DNA from: Candidatus Woesearchaeota archaeon | GTDB taxonomy: Archaea > Nanobdellota > Nanobdellia > Woesearchaeales > JACPBV01 | Assembly: GCA_019323195.1 (NCBI GenBank) | Contig: JAHWHQ010000013.1 | Coordinates: 1-7,137, forward strand | Length of the DNA: 7,137 nt | Direction of reading: 5' to 3' | Part shown: positions 4,898 to 7,137 of the stretch, piece after piece | Numbering within the stretch: position 1 is the first letter of the stretch | How the letters are laid out: every line of letters starts with the position of its first letter | Notes under the pieces: model-generated | What the model was told of the DNA's origin: nothing | Database searches by the model: none | What the model saw: only the letters and a program-made list of their open reading frames with translations | Made by a program: the position numbers and the translations under genes

Positions 4898-6950
4898 GGC
4901 TCACATGCTCATCCTTGTCGATCCTTATTACATTATCGACAAACGATTCTATCTTTGATTCATGCGAGACTATGATCACCTGCCTTATGCTCAGCTGCTC
5001 CAGGATGACCCTCATCTTGTCCAGCTGCTCTGAAGAAAAGCCGTCCGTAGGCTCGTCCAGGATCAGGATGTCTTTTGTCTTTATCTCTCCTATGATGTCA
5101 TTGATCACCTTGTTCAGGGCCAGCCTGTACGCCAGTGCAACTGCTGTCTTTTCCCCTCCTGACAGGTTTTCCACATCGCTCTCATAGCCGTTTTGCTCTA
5201 TTAATGGCGTGAACTCATCATCCAGCCTTACATTCATATTCTCATCCTCTATCAGGGTGCTGAACCACTGCTGGAACAGCTCATTAAACTCCCTGTATAC
5301 GCGCAGCATGACATGTTTTTCCATGGTATTCATCAGGTTGGTAAAGTACTTCTCCAGCCAGTTTTGGTATTGCAGGATCTTATCAAGCCCTTTTTTTATC
5401 TCCAGTTTCCTGTTGATCTCTTCCTCCAGAGCTTTTACCGTTTTATTGACCTCTTCTTTGTTCACCTCTAGTCCTTTTTTCTCTATCTCCAGTTTTCTTT
5501 CATATTCCTGGGCCTTTTCAAGGTTTTCCCTTAATTTTTTATACTCATTCTCGATATTTTTTAATCCCTCTATCTGGCTGTTCAGCTCCATCTTTTTCAT
5601 GTTTATCTTTCCTATCTCCTGCTTTATCCTTTCCTGCTGTATCTCCAGCTCCTGTTTCTTGTTTTCCTTTTCCTTGATCGATTCCTTTTTCAGCGTCAAT
5701 ACCTTTATCTCATACTGTTTTTTTCTCAGCCCCTCAACATTTTTGTTAAGCTCCTCGACCTTCTTTTTTGCATCTGTTTCCTGCTCCTTATGGAGCCTGA
5801 TGTTCTCTTCCAGCTCCCCTATAAGCTTCTGCTCTTTCCCATCTATCGCTTTTTTATGCTCCTCCCCGACTTTCTGCAGGCAGGTAGGGCACTGCTCTAT
5901 CCTTGATATTTTTTCCTTTGTTTCAAGGCTGTGTTTTTTTCTGGTCTCAAACTCAGATATCTTCTTGTTTATCTCCAGTATCGTTGTGCTCATCAGCCTT
6001 AGCCCCTGCTCATGCTCCTTTATCTCCTTGAGAATCTCCTCTATATCCTTTGTCTCTTTTTCCCCTATCTCTTTTCTTATCCTTTCTGCCTCCTTCTCAA
6101 GCTCTTTTATCTCTTTGATGTTGTTCTTTCTTTTTTCCAGCTTGTTGTTGAAGTCCATCTCGCTCAGCTGCATCTCTTTTTTCAGCTCGTTCAGCCTTTT
6201 TATGCTCTCTTCTGTTTCCAGGATAGATTTTTTCCTCTCTGCCAGCTCCTCTTTTGCCTTTTCCAGCCTTGGCTCAATCTCCTTTATCTCCCTGTCAAAT
6301 CTTTCTGTCTCGTCCTCCTTCTCTTTCTTTGTCCTCTTCTTTTCCTCCAGGTCCTCTATCCTGCCCTCGTAGTTCTTCCTTTTCTCCTTTAGTTCCCTTA
6401 TGAATATCTGTGAGTTTTCCTTTATCTTCTTGTATTTGTCTATATTGAAGACCTTTCTTAATGTATCCAGCCGTACGTCCTTATCCTCTGTAAGGATCTG
6501 CTTCATCGCCTCTTGCGGCGTGTATACCGTATACCTGTAGATAAGGTCCTTGCTTTTCGTTATAAGGTCATTAGGGTACCCTAATAAGTTTAGGATATGC
6601 GTTTTTAGCTCTATGTGCGTCCCTTCCTTCTTTGTTCCGTTGATTATGATATACCCTGCTTCCTGTTTTATGTCCTCTTTCCCCCTTTTAAGTTTCCTTT
6701 TGATTATGACATCTTTCTTGTCGATCTCAAGCCTAAGCTCAACCTCCCCTTCCTTCTTCCCGTGCCTTAATAATGCCGCTCCGGAAAGGTCTTTTCTTCT
6801 CACACCGAACAGTGCAAACTCTATAGCCAGGAGAATGGTTGACTTTCCAGCCCCTATATCCCCGGAAAGAAGTACAGAGCCCAGAGGGAAGTCTATCTGC
6901 TGGTTAAGGTAGCTTCTTATGTTCTGCAGCCTGATTGATTTTATTATCAT
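4887..6950 (-). CDS. rad50: Rad50 DNA double-strand-break repair ATPase (compact form)
   Basis: This is the SMC-like ATPase that, with Mre11, tethers and processes broken DNA ends. The Walker A GDIGAGKST is at residues 30-38 and the Q-loop Gln146 is in YTPQEA. A long charged coiled coil runs over about 175-350 and 360-530, broken by the zinc hook CPTC (C354-C357), which dimerises through a zinc ion. The ABC signature LSGGEK is at 596-601, Walker B ILILDEP at 628-634, a D-loop region DGFSSEQ follows, and the H-loop His663 is in VSHE. All ATPase motifs are intact. At 687 residues it is well below the roughly 880 of the Pyrococcus protein, the loss being in the coiled coil, so the arms are short. 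The start ATG has GGGGG (6954-6958) three bases upstream and a TATA box at 6981-6987. No mre11, herA or nurA is adjacent in the window; downstream lies a toxin-antitoxin operon. Confidence 0.93.
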   Translation of the reverse strand: MIIKSIRLQNIRSYLNQQIDFPLGSVLLSGDIGAGKSTILLAIEFALFGVRRKDLSGAALLRHGKKEGEVELRLEIDKKDVIIKRKLKRGKEDIKQEAGYIIINGTKKEGTHIELKTHILNLLGYPNDLITKSKDLIYRYTVYTPQEAMKQILTEDKDVRLDTLRKVFNIDKYKKIKENSQIFIRELKEKRKNYEGRIEDLEEKKRTKKEKEDETERFDREIKEIEPRLEKAKEELAERKKSILETEESIKRLNELKKEMQLSEMDFNNKLEKRKNNIKEIKELEKEAERIRKEIGEKETKDIEEILKEIKEHEQGLRLMSTTILEINKKISEFETRKKHSLETKEKISRIEQCPTCLQKVGEEHKKAIDGKEQKLIGELEENIRLHKEQETDAKKKVEELNKNVEGLRKKQYEIKVLTLKKESIKEKENKKQELEIQQERIKQEIGKINMKKMELNSQIEGLKNIENEYKKLRENLEKAQEYERKLEIEKKGLEVNKEEVNKTVKALEEEINRKLEIKKGLDKILQYQNWLEKYFTNLMNTMEKHVMLRVYREFNELFQQWFSTLIEDENMNVRLDDEFTPLIEQNGYESDVENLSGGEKTAVALAYRLALNKVINDIIGEIKTKDILILDEPTDGFSSEQLDKMRVILEQLSIRQVIIVSHESKIESFVDNVIRIDKDEHVSQVS

Positions 6951-6980
6951 TTTCCCCCGATAAGGGTTATTCTAAATAGG

Positions 6981-6987
6981 TATAAAA
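6981..6987 (-). promoter_or_regulatory. TATA box of rad50
   Basis: The minus strand reads TTTTATACC around these bases, placing the transcription start near 6958-6962 and giving a very short leader that still contains the GGGGG ribosome-binding site. This implies that rad50 is the first gene of its transcript and is not cotranscribed from an upstream mre11. Confidence 0.5.
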
Positions 6988-7029
6988 GGTTTTTGTAATT
7001 TTTCCTGCTCTGTTGAAAATGTAGGTTAG

Positions 7030-7070
7030 CAGCCTAAGGTCAAAATCCTATTAAATACAACCTTAAGCTG
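7030..7070. repeat. 11-bp inverted repeat (one mismatch) around a TATA-like sequence
   Basis: CAGCCTAAGGT (7030-7040) and ACCTTAAGCTG (7060-7070) pair with one mismatch across a 19-base loop that contains ATTAAATAC, a possible plus-strand TATA box. It could be an operator for a gene running off the right edge, or a hairpin in RNA. Confidence 0.45.
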
Positions 7071-7086
7071 ACAAGAGGGGTCAATT

Positions 7087-7110
7087 TAAATTTTGTTTCA
7101 ACAAAATTTA
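7087..7110. repeat. 11-bp perfect inverted repeat next to a possible start codon
   Basis: TAAATTTTGTT (7087-7097) and AACAAAATTTA (7100-7110) are exact complements with a two-base centre. The last A of the right arm is also the first base of an ATG (7110-7112). It may be an operator or, in RNA, a tight hairpin at the start of a message. Confidence 0.55.
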
Positions 7111-7137
7111 TGGCGTTTAGCCCCCCGTCGGGGAACG
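7110..7137 (+). CDS. Possible start of a plus-strand gene, cut by the window edge
   Basis: ATG at 7110 opens a frame reading MAFSPPSGN to the end of the window. TATA-like sequences lie upstream (7051-7058, or 7085-7092 for a leaderless start). There is no good ribosome-binding site. Nine codons are too few to identify anything. The opposite strand is also open here from the edge to a TGA at 7040-7042, so the coding strand is undecided. Confidence 0.25.

Noticed and set aside
5209..6372. Long plus-strand frame rich in Ser, Phe and Leu
   Set aside because: It is the antisense image of the rad50 coiled coil (Glu and Lys codons read backwards).
7040..7136. Minus-strand partial frame ending at TGA (…FVETKFKLTPL…)
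   Set aside because: It is open for only about 32 codons, is partly made by the inverted repeat, and has no recognisable family; it cannot be preferred over the plus-strand start.

Overview
The window looks like chromosomal DNA of an archaeon, probably a small-genome lineage of the DPANN type (for example Woesearchaeota or Pacearchaeota; the lineage is inference). The evidence is TATA-box promoters 20-30 bases ahead of genes, AGGTG or G-run ribosome-binding sites, leaderless starts, tRNA genes without an encoded CCA and at least one apparently interrupted by introns, and a Rad50 with a CxxC zinc hook. The DNA is AT-rich and most genes lie on the minus strand.

Left region (1-885): about 450 bases without a convincing gene, holding two strong back-to-back hairpins (259-308 and 310-346). 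Next come a small winged-helix DNA-binding protein (455-649, plus strand, apparently leaderless) and, facing it, a 32-residue minus-strand microprotein (669-767) with a strong G-run ribosome-binding site.

RNA region (886-1224, minus): a tRNA-Ser(GGA) gene stretched to 156 bases by what appear to be three introns, followed 19 bases later by an intact tRNA-Glu(CTC). They share one TATA box and end at a T-run.

Middle (1257-4282): a secreted or membrane-anchored protein with Ig-like domains on the minus strand (1257-2684) is divergent from a LarA-family, nickel-pincer-dependent 2-hydroxyacid racemase/epimerase on the plus strand (2866-4209). A perfect 14-base palindrome just before larA is a candidate operator. 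The larA stop codon touches the 3' end of a convergent tRNA-Pro(GGG).

Right region (4325-7137): a RelE-type toxin and its ribbon-helix-helix antitoxin form a two-gene minus-strand operon with an inverted-repeat operator. Upstream lies a compact Rad50 ATPase (687 residues) without an adjacent mre11 in the window. The right edge has two nested inverted repeats around promoter-like sequence and perhaps the first codons of a plus-strand gene.

The strongest unusual items are the multiply interrupted tRNA-Ser with a leader complementary to its own anticodon region, the palindrome-controlled larA with an altered cofactor-site motif, and the microprotein. No complete new multi-gene defence or mobile system is evident.
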